Source of the DNA: Microbacterium hydrocarbonoxydans
GTDB lineage: Bacteria; Actinomycetota; Actinomycetes; Actinomycetales; Microbacteriaceae
Assembly (NCBI RefSeq): GCF_011752045.1
Contig: NZ_JAAKXW010000002.1
Location: 186,001-250,000, forward strand
DNA: 64,000 nucleotides
Reading direction: 5' to 3'
A model generated the notes under the pieces. That model was not told the origin of the DNA, made no database searches, and saw nothing but the letters and a program-made list of their open reading frames with translations. A program made the translations under genes and the position numbers. Below are positions 17,511 through 27,413 of the stretch, piece by piece (position 1 is the stretch's first letter; the number at the start of each line of letters is the position of its first letter).

Positions 17511-20500
17511 TCAGCAGCGCTTCGCGCCGTAGTCCGCATCCAGTGTGGTGGTCACGAGCTTCCCGTCGATCTCGCCGCGCACCGTCGCCGTCACGACACC
17601 CGCCGCGAGCTTGGGCTTGCGCGTCGCGAACTCCCGAGTCGCCTCCGCCCCGGGGGCGACGGCGACGATCGACTTCCGACCATCCTTCGATTCGATGTCT
17701 GCTTCCACCTCCACGACGGACGCGTTGCCCAGCGAAGTCCTGACGACCGCCTTCTTCCCGACGCACGTGGCCGTCGCCGTGAAGGTGACATCGAGGCGTG
17801 CGGGCTGGGGCGCCGCGGCGTCGAGCGCGATCATGATCCAGCTCACCTGAACGTCCGCGCCTCGGGTCGGATGCAGGAGCAGCTCGATCTCGCCCGCCGA
17901 CCCGACGGTGATGTCGCCGTAGGAGCGAGACTCGTTCGCCGCCGCGTAGTCGTGGTCCGCCTCGACGACGGCACCGTTCACGCTGACCTGCGCGCCGCGG
18001 TCGTCCCACTGATCCCACGGGTCCGCGTACCCGACATGGACGCTGTACGTGCCGGGTTCGAGATCCCCGAACCGGTACGCGAGATCGCGTCCCTCGACGG
18101 CATAGCGGAGAGTCGAGAACATCGTGCCCTCCGCGGTGCCGCTGGTCTTGCTGCCCTCGCTGATCCAGCCCCAGGACGCGTCGGTGGCGGCATCCGCTCC
18201 GTGGGCGTGATCGGCCTCGCTGTTGAGGAGGTCCTCTCCACCGAAAGCCTTCACCGCCAGCCAGTCGGCCGTCTCCTGGCCCCCGGCGTTCACCGCATAC
18301 CGGAGGCCGTCCGGCACGACCGGGATCGAGCGGGTGAAGGTGCGGCCGCCGAAGTCGGGCAGTGCGCCGGTCGCGGTGACCACGCCCGGCGCCGCCGTCG
18401 AACCGGAGACGCTCCAGGTCACGGCTTGGGTGGTCTCGACGCCGTTCTGCCGTACGGTGACGGTCGTCGTGTCGAGCGAGCCGCCGACCGGCAGCGTCGC
18501 CGGGACTCCCGAGACGCTCCACGCCGCCCACTGGTCGAGCTGGCCAAGGGTCCATTCGTCGTACACCTCGACGGACAGCGTGTCGCCGCCCTCGCCCATG
18601 TTCAGCGGCAACCACACCAGAGGCGCGTTGCGCAGCGCGTCGTCGGACCCACCGTTCCAGCGGTCGCCCATGTAGATGTACTTCCCGCTCTCCCGGTCGA
18701 CGGGGACCACCGACGTCGGCTGGGTGTTCCACGAGTCGTTCTGCGCCCACCACGGGAACGGGTTGCCGATCTCGGTCCACTCGCCCATGAGGTCCGTGGC
18801 CGTGGCGTACTTCGTCGGGTTCGGTGACCAGCCGCTCGTGCCCGACGTCAGCAGGAAGTACCGCTCGTCATGCTTGAACAGCGCCGGCGCCTCGCGGGAC
18901 CAGCCCGCGAAGATCCGGTTGTAGTCCACGCCCTCCACGGCCTCGTCGGCCGGGGTCGCGAGGCCCGTGTAGTCCTCGTTGAGCTTCGAGATGTACATCG
19001 TCGCGTTGTCCTCGCTGGAGTAGATGATGTACCCGGTGCCGTCGTCGTCCACGAACAGGTTCATGTCGCGCGCCATGCCCGGGGTCCCCCACCCCTCGGC
19101 CGAGTGATTCAGCGGCATGCTCTCGATGTAGCGGAACGGTCCGAACGGCGAGTCGGCGATCGCGACGCCGGCCTTCGCCTTGGCGTACTGGGCGGTCGAC
19201 GTGTCGGAGGGCCCGTCCATGTGCGCCCACATCACCCATTTTCCGGTGGCCTCGTTGTGGATGACCTTGGGCCGTTCGATGATCGGCGGGGTAACGCCCG
19301 CGACCGGCGTCGTGCCGAGATCGCGGTAGACGGCATCCTTCTGAGCCTGCGTGTAGTCGCCGTAGAGGGCCGCGAAGTACGGCTCGTCGAACTGCGCCGT
19401 CGAGGAGAGCGCCCGCAGGGCGAGACCCTCGTCCTTCCAGTTGTAGAGGTCGTACGAGCTGTACACGTGCACGCCGGGCGCCGAGTGGTAGCCGTTGGTG
19501 CGGTCCTCGCCATACAGGTAGTAGATCGTCCGGCCCTCGGCATCCGTGGAGGGGACGACCTGTCCGCCGTGCGCCTGGATGACGTTGCCGTTGTCGTCGA
19601 GCCAGGGCCGCCCCGGGCGGAAGCTCGTGTAGGTCGGGCCGACCTGGGCGTCGGCGTCGGCGAGTCGGAAAGTCTGGTTCGCTCCCCCGTTCGACGGCCA
19701 GAGACCGACGGTCGCGCCGACCGCGGTCGACTGTCCGCTGACGTCGAGCACCCGCTCGTGCGCGGCGTTCAGGAGCGAGAAGGTCGCACCGTCGGTGCTG
19801 CTGGCGAGCCACTGCACGGAGGGGTCGACTGCGGCATCCTCATCGCTGATCTCCCGCAGGGTCGTGCCGTTCGCATCGGCGGCGAGGGCGCGTCCGTCGG
19901 CGAGACGGAGCACGAAGCGGTCGCGCGTCGTGCCGTCACCCTCGGCGATGCGCGTCGCGGTCCAGAGCTGGGTGGCGTCGGCGTCGGGCGACGCGGCGTC
20001 TCCGAGCACGGTGGCCGGGTTGCCAGCTGTGACGGTGACGGGCTTGCCGCTCTGCACGCCGACGAGCCGTACGGTGTCGCCGTCGCGGAGGGCAGGGGCG
20101 TCGGACGCCGCGCCGCTGACCCCGTCGACGACGAAGGTGACGACGGACTTCGCCGGGACGGTGAGGACCGCAGACTTCGTCGACGGCTCGACCGGCACGG
20201 CGCCGCCCGCCACGAGCGCGTTCGACGACGGCGCCGTGGCGGGCGACTCGGTCGTGACGATCGGGGTGACGGTCGCCCCGGAGGCGATCGTGCCGAAGCG
20301 GGAGAGGTCGACCCGCACGGTCTGCGCCGAGGTGGACGCGTTGGTGTGCACGAGCACCGCGCCGTCGCCGTCGGCTTTCACGGCGCTGGTGGTCTGCGCG
20401 TCATTCGTGGGCACGATTCGGTCACCGGGCTCGATGTGATGTGTGAAGTTGCGCAGCGTGTCGAACTTCGTGTTGGTGACGACCTTGCAGGACGGGTCGG

Positions 20501-21779
20501 CGTCGCCGTCGGCGACGCGTCGCACGGAGTCGCCGTCGGCGTTGCAGTCGAAGTCGATGAAGACCGATCCCCAGTTGAGCTTCTCGGCCTTCTCCATGTT
20601 GTAGAGGTCCTCGACGGGTTGCCAGAGCACCCATGCCGAAGGATCCAGTTCGCGCAGGTCATCGGTGATGTGCTGGGCGATCCCGAGACCGTTCTCGATC
20701 GACGTCGGGTTCCAGGTGCTGCCGCCCCAGTTGCCCTCGACCTCGCTCATCCACAGCGGCTTGCCCGCCGCCTTCGCGATGTCGCGCACGCGCAGCCGGT
20801 CGCCAGTGCCGTATGTGTGCACGTTCAACTGGTCGACGGCCGCCTTCGCCTCCGGGGTCCAGCCGCTCCAGTCCGCCACGAAGAGCGAGGGGTTCGTCTC
20901 ATCGGGTCCGGAGACGCCCGCATCGGTGGTCGAGCCGGCGAGCGCCCCCTCGAGGGCGGTGAGGACCTGGGCCTGCATCGCGGGGCCTGCGTGTGCTCCC
21001 TCCTGTCGACCGCCGGTGGGCGCGCCCTCGCCGCCGAGAGTCGTGCCCCAGTAGTTCGTGTTCGGCTCGTTCAGCGGATCGATCGTGTCGAACGAGATGC
21101 CGTGCGCGTCCTCGACATGCTCGGCGACCGTCACGAGGTAGGTCGCGAACTTCTCCACCGCATCCGACCTGATCTGCTCCGCGTTCGCGTCGAAACCGCC
21201 CGAGACGTAGCCGCTCTCGGTCATGAAGTAGGGCGGCGAATTGCTGAACGCCTCCCACTTCGTCACGCGGTCCTTGATCTCGTCGACCCAGGCGAGCTGG
21301 GTCGCGTCGGCCGTGAAGTCGTAGTCGCTCGCCTGCGTGCCGGTCCACGCGGCGAGATAGCGGTCGCGGTCGGCGTAGGTCGAGGTGATCGCGCCGCTCC
21401 CGTCGGTCAGCGGTGCGTCGGAATTCCACCACCCATCCACGGCCCCGCCCGCACGCAGGTAGTCGTCGACGTCGCTCGCGTTGCCGCCGCCGATGTTGTA
21501 CCGGGCGATGTTGAGGTTCAGCCCGTCGTCGGCGAAGAGCGTGTCGATGAGCTGGGTGCGCAGGGCAGCGGGATAGTCGCCGGTGGCGTTCGCCATCCAG
21601 ACGAGGCTGGTCCCCCAGCCTTCGAATGCGGGGCCGGTGACGGCAGGGTTGGGTGTGAGCACGGCATCGGGTTCCACCGCATGCGCGGCGGAAGGCGCGA
21701 ACTGCAGCGCGCCGGCCGCGACGCTCGCGGCGACGAGGCCGGCGCCGAGGCGGCGCGGTCGAGACTTCGAAGAGGACAT
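17511..21779 (-). CDS. Secreted GH30 + ricin-type lectin + GH43_24-like fusion enzyme (type II galactanase)
   Basis: One continuous 1422-residue frame. Signal peptide to about residue 35 (SAAHA|VEP). GH30 TIM barrel, about residues 40-500: acid/base Glu238 in LNEPN, nucleophile Glu346 in MSEVEGNWGG, and the opening FEGWGTSLVWMAN resemble the GH30_5 group (beta-1,6-galactanases). Lectin-like CBM13 module, about 580-715. Second catalytic module, about 720-1020, with AHGG, ERPKVIHN (Glu835, the likely acid), ARDMNLFVDDDG and SREAPALF, as in GH43_24 exo-beta-1,3-galactanases. The tail has Ig-like and CBM-like sandwiches and ends in Cys. Together it would strip beta-1,6 side chains and shorten the beta-1,3 backbone of arabinogalactan. 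ATG at 21779 follows AGGAAC. No other gene shares its transcript. Confidence 0.9.
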   Translation of the reverse strand: MSSSKSRPRRLGAGLVAASVAAGALQFAPSAAHAVEPDAVLTPNPAVTGPAFEGWGTSLVWMANATGDYPAALRTQLIDTLFADDGLNLNIARYNIGGGNASDVDDYLRAGGAVDGWWNSDAPLTDGSGAITSTYADRDRYLAAWTGTQASDYDFTADATQLAWVDEIKDRVTKWEAFSNSPPYFMTESGYVSGGFDANAEQIRSDAVEKFATYLVTVAEHVEDAHGISFDTIDPLNEPNTNYWGTTLGGEGAPTGGRQEGAHAGPAMQAQVLTALEGALAGSTTDAGVSGPDETNPSLFVADWSGWTPEAKAAVDQLNVHTYGTGDRLRVRDIAKAAGKPLWMSEVEGNWGGSTWNPTSIENGLGIAQHITDDLRELDPSAWVLWQPVEDLYNMEKAEKLNWGSVFIDFDCNADGDSVRRVADGDADPSCKVVTNTKFDTLRNFTHHIEPGDRIVPTNDAQTTSAVKADGDGAVLVHTNASTSAQTVRVDLSRFGTIASGATVTPIVTTESPATAPSSNALVAGGAVPVEPSTKSAVLTVPAKSVVTFVVDGVSGAASDAPALRDGDTVRLVGVQSGKPVTVTAGNPATVLGDAASPDADATQLWTATRIAEGDGTTRDRFVLRLADGRALAADANGTTLREISDEDAAVDPSVQWLASSTDGATFSLLNAAHERVLDVSGQSTAVGATVGLWPSNGGANQTFRLADADAQVGPTYTSFRPGRPWLDDNGNVIQAHGGQVVPSTDAEGRTIYYLYGEDRTNGYHSAPGVHVYSSYDLYNWKDEGLALRALSSTAQFDEPYFAALYGDYTQAQKDAVYRDLGTTPVAGVTPPIIERPKVIHNEATGKWVMWAHMDGPSDTSTAQYAKAKAGVAIADSPFGPFRYIESMPLNHSAEGWGTPGMARDMNLFVDDDGTGYIIYSSEDNATMYISKLNEDYTGLATPADEAVEGVDYNRIFAGWSREAPALFKHDERYFLLTSGTSGWSPNPTKYATATDLMGEWTEIGNPFPWWAQNDSWNTQPTSVVPVDRESGKYIYMGDRWNGGSDDALRNAPLVWLPLNMGEGGDTLSVEVYDEWTLGQLDQWAAWSVSGVPATLPVGGSLDTTTVTVRQNGVETTQAVTWSVSGSTAAPGVVTATGALPDFGGRTFTRSIPVVPDGLRYAVNAGGQETADWLAVKAFGGEDLLNSEADHAHGADAATDASWGWISEGSKTSGTAEGTMFSTLRYAVEGRDLAYRFGDLEPGTYSVHVGYADPWDQWDDRGAQVSVNGAVVEADHDYAAANESRSYGDITVGSAGEIELLLHPTRGADVQVSWIMIALDAAAPQPARLDVTFTATATCVGKKAVVRTSLGNASVVEVEADIESKDGRKSIVAVAPGAEATREFATRKPKLAAGVVTATVRGEIDGKLVTTTLDADYGAKRC

Positions 21780-21800
21780 CGTTGTTCCTATCGGGAGAAG

Positions 21801-21836
21801 TGTTGACGTCAACACATAAATGTGATGACGTCAACA
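21801..21836. promoter_or_regulatory. paired operators TGTTGACGTCAACA upstream of GH30-GH43 gene
   Basis: A perfect 14-base palindrome TGTTGACGTCAACA (21801-21814) and a second copy with one base different, TGATGACGTCAACA (21823-21836). Centres are 22 bases apart, about two helical turns, so two dimers could bind one face. They lie 22-57 bases before the large enzyme's start. The regulator is not adjacent. It differs from the arabinan LacI site. Confidence 0.7.
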
Positions 21837-21962
21837 TATCTGAGCCGAGAAGGGATGTCGAGGCCGATCACCCAACCCGCCCTCGCGTAAACGTTGGAAC
21901 TTCAAGGCGAGCGCTTTCCGGGCATCCGGAGGGGCCGCACCCGGTGCGCTATTGTGACGCGG

Positions 21963-22934
21963 GTGGCCCTGACTGACCTCCCTCTCGACCTGCTCCGCGA
22001 CTTCCGCCCCGAGGTGGCCGAGCCCGCCGGATTCGACGACTTCTGGACGAGCACCCTCTCCGAGTCGCGCGCTCTCGCGACCGCACCGGAGGTTCGCCCC
22101 GCCGCGACGCCGATCACGCAGCTGATCGTCGAGGACCTCACGTTCAGCGGCTTCGGCGGCGAGCCGATCCGCGCGTGGATCACGCGCCCCCGGACCGACG
22201 AGCGGCTGCCGGTGGTCGTGGAGTACATCGGCTACAACGGCGGACGCGGGGTGCCGGGCGAGCGGCTGCAGTGGGCGTCAGCCGGGTACGTGCACGTGCT
22301 CATGGACACCCGCGGCCAGGGCAGCGGGTGGGGCTCCGGCGGTGACACCCCCGACCCGCACGGCTCCGAGGGCGCGGTGCCCGGGTTCATGACCCGCGGC
22401 ATCTCGAGTCCCGAGACGTACTTCTACCGCCGCGTCTTCACCGACGCCACGCTGCTCGTCGACGCGGTGAAGCAGCTGCCGTCCGCCGACGCGGGGCGCA
22501 TCACCGTGACCGGCGGCAGCCAGGGCGGGGGCATCAGCCTCGCGGCTGCCGCGCTGCATCCGGACGTGTCGGCGGTGATGCCGGACGTGCCGTTCCTGTG
22601 CCACTTCCGGCGATCCGTGGAGCTGACCCCGGAGAACCCGTTCAAGGAGGTCGAGCGCTACCTCGCGGTGCGACGCGGACGTGTCGAGGACGTCTTCGAG
22701 ACGCTCTCGTACTTCGACGGCGTGAACTTCGCCCGGCGGATCACCGCCCCCGCCCTGTTCTCGGTCGCGCTCATGGACGCGGTCGTGCTGCCCTCGAGCG
22801 TGTTCGCCGCCTTCAACCACCTGAGGTCGTCGGATGCCGAGATCGAGGTGTACGAGTTCAACGGGCACGAGGGCGGGCAGATCGTGCAGTGGGTGCGCCA
22901 GGCCGAGTGGCTGGCGGAGCGCTTCTCCGCGTGA
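21963..22934 (+). CDS. CE7-type acetyl xylan esterase / cephalosporin-C deacetylase
   Basis: 323-residue alpha/beta hydrolase of carbohydrate esterase family 7, removing acetyl groups from sugars or short oligosaccharides in the cytosol (no signal peptide). The triad is complete: Ser186 in GGSQGGG, Asp272 in MDAVVLPS, His302 in NGHEGG. RGQGSGWGSGGDT is the family oxyanion-side motif. The GTG at 21963 is preferred; TATTGT at 21950-21955 is a possible -10 box right before it and no ribosome site is visible, so the message may be leaderless. It is divergent from the galactanase fusion. Confidence 0.9.
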   Translation: MALTDLPLDLLRDFRPEVAEPAGFDDFWTSTLSESRALATAPEVRPAATPITQLIVEDLTFSGFGGEPIRAWITRPRTDERLPVVVEYIGYNGGRGVPGERLQWASAGYVHVLMDTRGQGSGWGSGGDTPDPHGSEGAVPGFMTRGISSPETYFYRRVFTDATLLVDAVKQLPSADAGRITVTGGSQGGGISLAAAALHPDVSAVMPDVPFLCHFRRSVELTPENPFKEVERYLAVRRGRVEDVFETLSYFDGVNFARRITAPALFSVALMDAVVLPSSVFAAFNHLRSSDAEIEVYEFNGHEGGQIVQWVRQAEWLAERFSA

Positions 22935-22950
22935 GCGTCGCGCACGCTCA
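22932..22950. terminator. short bidirectional hairpin overlapping two stop codons
   Basis: TGAGCGT (22932-22938) pairs perfectly with ACGCTCA (22944-22950), loop of 5. The arms contain the stop codons of both convergent genes (esterase and prpC). Confidence 0.45.
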
Positions 22951-24141
22951 GCCGGCGGCGTTCTCCTCGAGGCGCTCGGCGGCGGCCCGCTCCGCCTCCG
23001 TGGGCACGTATCCGTCGATGTGCCGCTCGTCGACGCCGTCGTAGGCCGAGAGCGGGCGGATCAGCGCGTTCGAAGCCTGCTGCTCGATGATGTGAGCGGT
23101 CCAGCCCGTGATGCGCGCGGCGACGAACAGCGGCGTGAACGTGACCGTGTCGAAGCCGATCAGGTTGTACGCCGGACCCGACGGATAGTCGAGGTTCGGG
23201 TAGATGCCCTTGCGGGACACGAACTCCTCCTCGAGCCGGGAGTAGAGCTCCGCGACCTCCGGACGGTCGTAGTGCTCCACGAGCCGGTCGAGCGCGGACT
23301 TCATGGTCGGCACGCGCGAGTCGCCGCGCTTGTACACGCGGTGGCCGAAGCCCATGATCTTGCGCTTCTCGGCGAGGGCCTTGTCGAGCCAGGGCACGAC
23401 GTTGTCTGCGGACCCGATCTCGTCGAAGATGTGCAGCACGGCCTCGTTGGCGCCGCCGTGCAGCGGGCCCTTGAGCGCGCCGATCGCACCGACGACGGCC
23501 GAGTACAGGTCGCTGAGGGTCGACGTGATCACCCGCGCCGTGAACGTCGAGGCGTTGAAGGAGTGCTCCGCGTACAGGATCATCGAGCGGTTGAACTCGG
23601 CGACCACGACCGGGTCCGGCTCCTCGCCGAAGGTCAGCCAGAGGAAGTTCGCCGCGTAGTCGAGATCGTCGCGGGACTCGAGCGCGTCGAGTCCACGCCG
23701 ACGGCGCTGGCCGTAGGCGACGATCGCCGGGAGCGCGGCGAACAGCTGCAGGCTGCGCTCGAGGTTCTGCTCGGGGGTGCCGACGGCGTCGAGCACGTTC
23801 GTGGTGCCCGCGGTCTCGATCGCGCCGATCGCGCTGACCGCCGTGCGCACCTCGTCCATCGGGTGAGAGTCGACGGGAAGGCCGTCGATCACGGCCTTCA
23901 CCTGCGGGGCGAGTGCGCGGTGCGCGCGCTCGGTGGCACGCAGCTCCGCCAGCTGCGCGGCATCCGGCAGCTCGCCATGCCAGAGCAGGTGGGCGACCGC
24001 CTCGAACGACTGGGTCGCGGCCAGCTCCTGCACGGGGTACCCGCGGTAGAGCAGGCTGTTGGTCTCGGGGTTGACCTTGGAGATCGCCGTGGTGTCGACG
24101 ACGACCCCGGCGAGGCCCTTCCTGATGTCCGGCTCGGTCAT
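22948..24141 (-). CDS. prpC: 2-methylcitrate synthase
   Basis: 397-residue citrate-synthase-fold enzyme that condenses propionyl-CoA with oxaloacetate to 2-methylcitrate. The active-site stretches are present: GPLHGGANE, MGFGHRVYK (catalytic His) and the late arginine region. The length fits the short bacterial methylcitrate/citrate synthase type. The assignment to methylcitrate rather than citrate synthesis rests on its place directly after prpD and prpB, two bases from the lyase gene. Confidence 0.92.
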   Translation of the reverse strand: MTEPDIRKGLAGVVVDTTAISKVNPETNSLLYRGYPVQELAATQSFEAVAHLLWHGELPDAAQLAELRATERAHRALAPQVKAVIDGLPVDSHPMDEVRTAVSAIGAIETAGTTNVLDAVGTPEQNLERSLQLFAALPAIVAYGQRRRRGLDALESRDDLDYAANFLWLTFGEEPDPVVVAEFNRSMILYAEHSFNASTFTARVITSTLSDLYSAVVGAIGALKGPLHGGANEAVLHIFDEIGSADNVVPWLDKALAEKRKIMGFGHRVYKRGDSRVPTMKSALDRLVEHYDRPEVAELYSRLEEEFVSRKGIYPNLDYPSGPAYNLIGFDTVTFTPLFVAARITGWTAHIIEQQASNALIRPLSAYDGVDERHIDGYVPTEAERAAAERLEENAAG

Positions 24142-24143
24142 GG

Positions 24144-25058
24144 TCACTCCTTCGTGAGGTCCCGCTCGATCGTGAAATTGAAGACGCCGGAGTCGAAGTG
24201 GTTGTACGACTCGTAGTCGATGAGGTCGTAGAGGTCGGCGCGGTGCTGCATCTCGCCGAGCCGCGACGACAGGTGCCCGTCGTCGTTCAGCGTATCCAGT
24301 GCGCGGCCCGCCGCGCCCATCGCGATGCGCAGCAGCGACACCGGCCAGATCACGAGGCGCACGCCGGCGCCGCGCAGCTGGTCGACGGAGAACAGCTCGC
24401 TCTTGCCGAACTCGGTCATGTTGGCGAGGATCGGCACGTCCACCGCGTTCGCGACGGCCTCGAACTCCTCGAGAGTGCGCATCGCCTCGGGGAAGATCGC
24501 GTCGGCCCCGGCGTCCACCAGGGCCTTGGCTCGGTCGATCGCGGCATCCAGCCCCTCGACGGCGCGGATGTCGGTGCGCGCCATGATGAGGAAGTTCGCG
24601 TCCCGCCTGGCGTCGGCGGCGGCGCGGATGCGCTTGATCGCGGTGTCGGCATCGACGACGCTCTTGCCGTCGAGGTGGCCGCAGCGCTTCGGGTTGACCT
24701 GGTCCTCGATGTGGGTGCCGGCGAGCCCGGCATCCTCGAGCTCCTGGATGGTGCGGGCGACGTTCATCGGCTCGCCGAAGCCGGTGTCGGCGTCGACGAT
24801 CGCGGGCAGGTCCGTCATCCGGGCGATCTGCTTCGCCCGGCCGGCGACCTCGGTGAGCGTTGTCAGGCCGATGTCCGGCAGGCCGAGGTCGGCGGAGAGC
24901 ACGGCGCCCGAGATGTAGACGCCCTCGAAGCCCTTCTGCTCGATGAGCCGGGCGCTCAGCGGATTGAACGCGCCGGGGAAGCGCAGCAGCTCGCCGCTCG
25001 CCAGACGCTCGCGGAACAGCCTCCGCTTCTCCGCCGGGGTGACGGTGGAGTACAGCAT
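24144..25058 (-). CDS. prpB: 2-methylisocitrate lyase
   Basis: 304-residue enzyme of the isocitrate lyase/PEP mutase family that splits 2-methylisocitrate to pyruvate and succinate. The catalytic loop KRCGH is intact with Cys126, and VDADTGFGEP holds magnesium ligands. Its ATG overlaps the prpD stop (TGATG arrangement), so synthesis is coupled. Confidence 0.95.
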   Translation of the reverse strand: MLYSTVTPAEKRRLFRERLASGELLRFPGAFNPLSARLIEQKGFEGVYISGAVLSADLGLPDIGLTTLTEVAGRAKQIARMTDLPAIVDADTGFGEPMNVARTIQELEDAGLAGTHIEDQVNPKRCGHLDGKSVVDADTAIKRIRAAADARRDANFLIMARTDIRAVEGLDAAIDRAKALVDAGADAIFPEAMRTLEEFEAVANAVDVPILANMTEFGKSELFSVDQLRGAGVRLVIWPVSLLRIAMGAAGRALDTLNDDGHLSSRLGEMQHRADLYDLIDYESYNHFDSGVFNFTIERDLTKE

Positions 25059-26584
25059 CAGAACAGCCCCTTCGGAGCGTCCCCGTTCTCCAGCAGACCG
25101 GGCTTCGCGATGATCGACAGCTCGCCGACCTCGGCGGCGGTGAGCTCCGGAAGTCGCTGCACGAGCTCGAGGAAGCGCTCGATCTCTGCCGGCTCCAGGA
25201 CGGGCCCTGCGAGAAGGCGGAACTTCGCGATGTAGTTCTCGCGGACGAAAGGCCGGGCGCCGAGCGGATGCGCGTCGGCGACGGCGATCTCGTCGACGAC
25301 GGTGGTGCCGTCGGTGAGGCGGATCTCGACGCGACCGCCGAACGCCTTCTCGTCAGGGTCCTCCGAGTGGTAGCGACGCGTCCACTCGGCATCCTCGGCG
25401 GTGGTGATCTTCCGCCACAGCGCGACGGTGTCGGCGCGGCCGGCACGCTCGGGGGTGTAGGAGTCGACGTGGTGCCAGCCGCCGTCCTGCAGCGCGACCG
25501 CGAAGATGTACGGGATCGAGTGGTCGAGGGTCTCGCGCGACGCCGTCGGGTCGTACTTCTGCGGGTCGTTCGCGCCGGAGCCGATCACGTTGTGGGTGTG
25601 GTGGCTGGTGTGGATGACGATGGCCTCGACGTTCGCGGGGTCGCGCAGCGCCGGGTTCTCGGCGCCGAGACGGCGGGCGAGATCGATGAGCGCCTGCGCC
25701 TGGTACTCGGCGGAGTGCTCCTTCGTGTACGAGTCGAGGATGGCGCGCTTCGGCTCGCCGGATGCCGGCAGCGGCACCTCGTACGCGGCATCCTTGCCGT
25801 CGAGCATCCAGGCGATGACGCCGTCCTCGCCCTCGTAGATCGGGGCGGGACTGGTCTGCCCGCGCATGGCACGGTCGACGGCCTCGACGGCCATCTTGCC
25901 GGCGAAGGCCGGGGCGTGCGCCTTCCAGGTGGAGATCTCGCCCTTGCGGCTCTGACGGGTCGCCGTGGTGGTGTGCAGGGCCTGGCCGACGGCCTGGTAG
26001 ATCGTCTCCGCGTCGAGTCCGAGCAGGGTGCCGATGCCGGCGGCGGCCGACGGCCCGAGGTGGGCGACGTGGTCGATCTTGTGCTTGTGCAGGCAGATCG
26101 CGCGGACGAGGTCCATCTGGATCTCGTAGCCGGTGGCGATGCCGCGAACGAGAGCGCGGCCGTCGGACCCGACGTGCTGGGCGACGGCGAGGATCGGCGG
26201 GATGTTGTCGCCGGGGTGCGAGTACTCGGCGGCGAGGAACGTGTCGTGGTAGTCGAGCTCGCGCACGGCCACGCCGTTCGCCCAGGCCGCCCACTCGGGG
26301 CTGGTGCGGTGGTCGAGGGCCGCGCCGAAGACGGTGGCGCCGTGGCCGCCGGTGGACACGGGGTGGCTGAAAGCCTGCGCGCGGGCCGCGTTGATGGGCC
26401 CGCGGGTGAGGGATGCCGCGGCCACCGAGGCGTTGTCGATGATGCGGTTGATGATCATGTCGACGACGGCGGTCTCGACTTCGACCGGGTCGACGGCGAC
26501 CTCGGCGATCTTCCAGGCGAGCTGATCCTCACGGGCGAGGTTCTCTTCGCTGCGGTGGACGCGGACGTGATGGGTGACGGTCAT
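25058..26584 (-). CDS. prpD: 2-methylcitrate dehydratase (MmgE/PrpD family)
   Basis: 508-residue MmgE/PrpD protein converting 2-methylcitrate toward 2-methyl-cis-aconitate. The typical opening with [11 protein letters not shown], the all-helical N-domain and the GDAPKGLF C-terminus are recognisable. It is first of the enzyme genes, and its start overlaps the stop of the GntR regulator gene by four bases (ATGA). The pathway clears propionyl-CoA, for example from odd-chain or branched substrates; no link to the glycan genes is required. Confidence 0.94.
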   Translation of the reverse strand: MTVTHHVRVHRSEENLAREDQLAWKIAEVAVDPVEVETAVVDMIINRIIDNASVAAASLTRGPINAARAQAFSHPVSTGGHGATVFGAALDHRTSPEWAAWANGVAVRELDYHDTFLAAEYSHPGDNIPPILAVAQHVGSDGRALVRGIATGYEIQMDLVRAICLHKHKIDHVAHLGPSAAAGIGTLLGLDAETIYQAVGQALHTTTATRQSRKGEISTWKAHAPAFAGKMAVEAVDRAMRGQTSPAPIYEGEDGVIAWMLDGKDAAYEVPLPASGEPKRAILDSYTKEHSAEYQAQALIDLARRLGAENPALRDPANVEAIVIHTSHHTHNVIGSGANDPQKYDPTASRETLDHSIPYIFAVALQDGGWHHVDSYTPERAGRADTVALWRKITTAEDAEWTRRYHSEDPDEKAFGGRVEIRLTDGTTVVDEIAVADAHPLGARPFVRENYIAKFRLLAGPVLEPAEIERFLELVQRLPELTAAEVGELSIIAKPGLLENGDAPKGLF

Positions 26585-27246
26585 GGTTGTCCTTCGCTGT
26601 CGGTGAGGGAGTCGAGGATGCCGGTGAGGGCGTTGTGCAGGTGCACGTGGGTGGCGTGCGCGGCGAGGTCGCCGTCGCGGGCGGCGAGAGCCTGCGCGAT
26701 GGTGCGATGCTCGGCGGCGGATGCTGCGAGCCGGGCGGGCTTGTCGCGGGCCATCCGCCGGACGCGCACGAGGTGGGTGCGCACGGTGCGGAGAGCGGCG
26801 GCGATGTAGTCGTTGTCGACGGCCGCATCGAGGGCGGCGTCGAAGCGGGCGATGAGCGCGTAGTAGGCGTCGCGGCCCTCATCGGCGTCGAGGTCGACGT
26901 GGCTGAACTCGTCGGCGAGTGCCGCGAAGAGCGCGGCGTCTCCGCGGGTGGCGGCGAGCCGGGCCGAGGTCTCCTCCAGCGCGCGGCGGATCTCGAACAG
27001 GGCGCGGATGTCGTCGGCATCGAGATCGGCGACCACCGTCACCCGCGGCGACTGCTGCACGACGAGTCCGTCGGCGGCGAGCCGGCGCAGCGCCTCACGC
27101 ATCGGCGTGCGGCTGATCCCGAGCCGCGCCGCCTGCTCGACCTCGCCGAGCACGTACCCTGCGGGCAGGGCGCCGGACTGGATGCCGTCGAGCAGATCGG
27201 CATACGCGCGATCGCTCGCGGTGGTCCGATCGGCGGCGAGGGTCAT
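26581..27246 (-). CDS. GntR/FCD-type regulator of the prp operon
   Basis: 221-residue GntR-family regulator: N-terminal winged helix (residues 10-75, with [19 protein letters not shown]) and a helical FCD ligand domain with metal-type residues spread from about residue 95. It is the first gene of the prp operon and overlaps prpD. GTATACATA boxes stand directly upstream (27256-27264 and 27308-27316). Likely ligand: 2-methylcitrate or a related acid (inference from operon). Confidence 0.88.
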   Translation of the reverse strand: MTLAADRTTASDRAYADLLDGIQSGALPAGYVLGEVEQAARLGISRTPMREALRRLAADGLVVQQSPRVTVVADLDADDIRALFEIRRALEETSARLAATRGDAALFAALADEFSHVDLDADEGRDAYYALIARFDAALDAAVDNDYIAAALRTVRTHLVRVRRMARDKPARLAASAAEHRTIAQALAARDGDLAAHATHVHLHNALTGILDSLTDSEGQP

Positions 27247-27254
27247 GGGGTCAG

Positions 27255-27316
27255 TGTATACATAAACTGCGCGTGTTGATACTCAGGCGACGCTTGCTTC
27301 GACTTTCGTATACATA
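27255..27316. promoter_or_regulatory. GntR boxes GTATACATA, two direct copies
   Basis: GTATACATA occurs at 27256-27264 and again at 27308-27316, 52 bases apart; the first includes the perfect palindrome TGTATACA (27255-27262). This is the classic layout of an autoregulated FCD-GntR operon. Confidence 0.7.
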
Positions 27317-27413
27317 GTCGTGGCGGGTGGCTTGTCAGCGCATGGCTTCTTGTGGGTCGCTGCGGGGGGGGTTTCTCGTGGGTCGCTTCGGGGGTTCGCT
27401 TGTGGGGCGCTGC

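Noticed and set aside
17511..21779. Artificial joining of two genes into one frame by a sequencing error
   Set aside because: The frame is continuous with even codon use and the lectin module forms a natural linker; no stop, ribosome site or start lies between the two catalytic parts.
18870..21806. Very long open frame on the plus strand opposite the GH30-GH43 gene, and similar ones opposite other large genes (for example 5900-8209)
   Set aside because: Arg/Gly/Val-rich translations without any domain; they arise because high GC in the third codon position of the real gene removes stops on the other strand.
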